Source of the DNA: Congregibacter sp.
GTDB lineage: Bacteria > Pseudomonadota > Gammaproteobacteria > Pseudomonadales > Halieaceae
Length of the DNA: 5,649 bases
Assembly: GCA_013911345.1 (NCBI GenBank)
Contig: JACETJ010000103.1
Span: 1 to 5,649 of the forward strand
Direction of reading: 5' to 3'
Part shown: piece by piece, positions 5,485 to 5,649 of the stretch
How positions within the stretch are numbered: the stretch's first letter is position 1
Layout: every line of letters starts with the position of its first letter
Translations under genes and position numbers: made by a program
Notes under the pieces: model-generated
What the model saw: only the letters and a program-made list of their open reading frames with translations
What the model was told of the DNA's origin: nothing
Database searches by the model: none

Positions 5485-5649
5485 ATGAATCAAACGTCAG
5501 CTGCGGGCGGTGTCGGTCGTCAATCGACATCTTCGCATGGTCTCTACCGTCCCGAGGAATTTCGGGACAACTGTGGTTTCGGGTTGATCGCTCATATCGA
5601 GGGCGAGGCCAGTCATCGCCTTTTGCAAACGGCCATTGAGTCTCTGACC
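5485..5649 (+). CDS. gltB: Glutamate synthase large subunit (GltB), N-terminal part; 3' end outside window
   Basis: The frame starts at ATG 5485 and is open to the last base, giving 55 residues. [29 protein letters not shown] (starting at residue 19) matches the start of the class II glutamine amidotransferase domain of GltB. In this family a short propeptide is removed so that the cysteine becomes the N-terminal nucleophile releasing ammonia from glutamine; here that is Cys30 (codon 5572-5574), leaving a 29-residue propeptide. The complete enzyme, about 1500 residues, makes two glutamates from glutamine and 2-oxoglutarate with the GltD subunit. The Shine-Dalgarno is weak (AGAAG, 11 bases upstream). 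In-frame GTG codons at 5440 and 5452 are possible earlier starts but give no recognisable sequence. An overlapping frame at 5400-5639 is a shadow. Confidence 0.93.
   Translation, partial: MNQTSAAGGVGRQSTSSHGLYRPEEFRDNCGFGLIAHIEGEASHRLLQTAIESLT

Noticed and set aside
5400..5639. Plus-strand open frame (79 codons) between aroB and gltB
   Set aside because: It is in a different frame from gltB and overlaps its conserved N-terminus; its translation resembles no known protein, so it is not the missing SPOR gene.

Overview
The window is a stretch of ordinary gammaproteobacterial chromosome on which every supported gene reads left to right. It holds the 3' part of the type IV pilus alignment/secretin operon (pilN partial, pilO, pilP, pilQ), then two shikimate-pathway genes (aroK, aroB), then a roughly 124-base intergenic region, then the first 55 codons of gltB. 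The order pilMNOPQ-aroK-aroB-gltB is a known conserved arrangement in Pseudomonas-like and marine gammaproteobacteria. The moderately GC-rich sequence and the protein motifs fit a free-living, possibly marine member of that class. The genus cannot be named from the sequence alone.

Layout: pilN runs off the left edge (1-378). pilO starts inside the pilN stop (ATGA overlap). pilP probably starts inside the end of pilO behind a strong GGGAGG site. pilQ follows after 16 bases, aroK 11 bases after pilQ, and aroB about 23 bases after aroK. This packing, with no room for promoters between genes, indicates one transcription unit whose promoter lies left of the window. After aroB, bases 5361-5484 carry several short inverted repeats, a terminator-like hairpin with a T run, and a sigma70-like promoter overlapping that hairpin. 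gltB starts at 5485 and runs off the right edge.

How the genes work together: PilN and PilO form the inner-membrane heterodimer of the pilus alignment complex. The lipoprotein PilP links it to the outer-membrane secretin PilQ, through which the pilus passes. AroK (shikimate to shikimate-3-phosphate) and AroB (DAHP to 3-dehydroquinate) are housekeeping enzymes of chorismate synthesis co-transcribed with the pilus genes. GltB is the glutamine-dependent glutamate synthase large subunit, probably in its own transcription unit.

I found no mobile element, CRISPR array, RNA gene or unknown protein system. The items most worth a second look are regulatory: the terminator/promoter/alternative-hairpin cluster before gltB, a 5'-UTR hairpin just before the gltB start, the absence of a damX-type SPOR gene between aroB and gltB, a lipobox-like LAGC in the PilQ signal peptide, and strong GC hairpins inside aroK.
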